In this document: piece after piece, positions 63,571 to 64,000 of the stretch
Layout: every line of letters starts with the position of its first letter
Numbering within the stretch: position 1 is the stretch's first letter
From: Candidatus Zymogenus saltonus
Lineage (GTDB): Bacteria > Desulfobacterota > Zymogenia > Zymogenales > Zymogenaceae
Assembly (NCBI GenBank): GCA_016929395.1
Contig: JAFGIX010000010.1
Coordinates: forward strand, 1 to 64,000
DNA: 64,000 nucleotides
Reading direction: 5' to 3'
Program-made: the position numbers and the translations under genes
The notes under the pieces: model-generated
What the model was told of the DNA's origin: nothing
Database searches by the model: none
The model's input: only the letters and a program-made list of their open reading frames with translations

Positions 63571-64000
63571 TTACAGTTCGATCTTCGGAAGATCCTTTAA
63601 AGCCGCCTCGATCTTTTCGGAAGGATACTCGTAATCCTCCAGGTCCTTTGAGAAGTACTTATCGTACGCCGCCATGTCGAAATGGCCGTGTCCGGAGAAG
63701 TTAAAGAGGATGACCCTCTCCTTCCCCTCTTTCTTGGCCTCCAGGGCCTCGTCAATGGCCGCCCTTATGGCGTGGGAGGTCTCCGGCGCCGGGATGATCC
63801 CCTCGGTCCTTGCAAAGGTAACAGCCGCCTCGAAACAGGCGTTCTGATGATAGGCCACGGCGTCCATTAACTTCTGGTCGTAAAGGAGGCACATCGTGGG
63901 CGCCATTCCGTGATACCTCAGGCCGCCGGCGTGAATTCCGGGAGGCTCGAAGGTGTGTCCCAGGGTGTGCATGAAGAGGATTGGAGCGACCATCGCCGTA
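63571..64000 (-). CDS. TrpB2-type tryptophan synthase beta chain, C-terminal part (cut by window end)
   Basis: The last ~143 residues of a PLP-dependent TrpB-like protein. PILFMHTLGHTFEPPGIHAGG is the TrpB2 signature, IIPAPETSHAIRAAIDEA and VILFNFSGHGHFD close the active site. Its start lies beyond 64000, so the ATG at 63993 is only an internal codon. TrpB2 proteins make tryptophan from indole or serve as a salvage enzyme. Confidence 0.92.
   Translation of the reverse strand, partial: TAMVAPILFMHTLGHTFEPPGIHAGGLRYHGMAPTMCLLYDQKLMDAVAYHQNACFEAAVTFARTEGIIPAPETSHAIRAAIDEALEAKKEGKERVILFNFSGHGHFDMAAYDKYFSKDLEDYEYPSEKIEAALKDLPKIEL

Overview
This window appears to come from an anaerobic, energy-limited bacterium with medium GC content. 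A Desulfobacterota (former Deltaproteobacteria) or nearby Gram-negative lineage is my inference. The reasons are a complete Rnf complex (rnfABCDGE) followed by NfnAB-type transhydrogenase genes, a complete nine-gene V/A-type ATPase, a CoA-dependent 2-oxoacid:ferredoxin oxidoreductase (four subunits) and an ADP-forming acyl-CoA synthetase-type alpha subunit. No oxygen-respiratory genes are visible. The window cannot fix the species.

Layout. 1-411: short tandem repeats. 412-5171 (minus): two small membrane proteins, then a korDABC-ACT operon. 5405-6907 (plus): CoA-ligase alpha subunit, followed by almost 1 kb without genes. 7890-8669: two small genes; 8918-8993: tRNA-Ala(CGC). 9107-12936 (minus): VOC protein, flavodoxin, nitronate-monooxygenase-like enzyme, exported metallo-hydrolase. 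13242-14159: AT-rich orphan membrane protein. 14434-22915 (plus): rnfABCDGE-nfnAB, with unusually large repeat-containing gaps between genes. 23156-24313: dUTPase and an ATC-hydrolase-like protein. 24590-27881 (minus): hydrolase, SixA-like, enoyl-CoA hydratase, DUF362 ferredoxin. 28077-29782: RseC-like, SmpB and its partner tmRNA. 29964-34192: DsrE protein, hicBA toxin-antitoxin and a type IIG restriction-modification enzyme, with dispersed repeats between them. 34270-36660: TPR and membrane genes next to an island of gene fragments. 36661-46150 (minus): universal stress protein and the V-ATPase operon. 46498-54838 (minus): coaBC-udg-nfeD-thiI-like-fabH-mutS. 54791-57832: a methyltransferase between two diverged copies of the coaBC 5' end, an AT-rich orphan, repeat clusters, and an MNT/HEPN module whose HEPN gene carries a stop codon. 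57949-63352 (minus): HD-GYP, cNMP-binding regulator, cyclic-nucleotide phosphodiesterase, accD, folC. 63571-64000: 3' part of a TrpB2-type gene running off the window.

How it fits together. 2-Oxoacid oxidation yields reduced ferredoxin and acyl-CoA. Rnf converts the ferredoxin/NAD redox gap into an ion gradient, NfnAB balances NADH, NADPH and ferredoxin, and the V-type ATPase couples the ion gradient to ATP. The CoA-ligase alpha subunit could recover ATP from acyl-CoA if a beta subunit exists elsewhere.

No single unmistakably new system stands out. The best leads are the coaBC 5'-end duplication around the methyltransferase, a 20-24 bp palindrome at five intergenic sites (one just before rnfC), a possible cyclic-nucleotide module (sensor, receptor, phosphodiesterase) upstream of accD-folC, and putative near-leaderless promoters at coaBC and the rseC-like gene.
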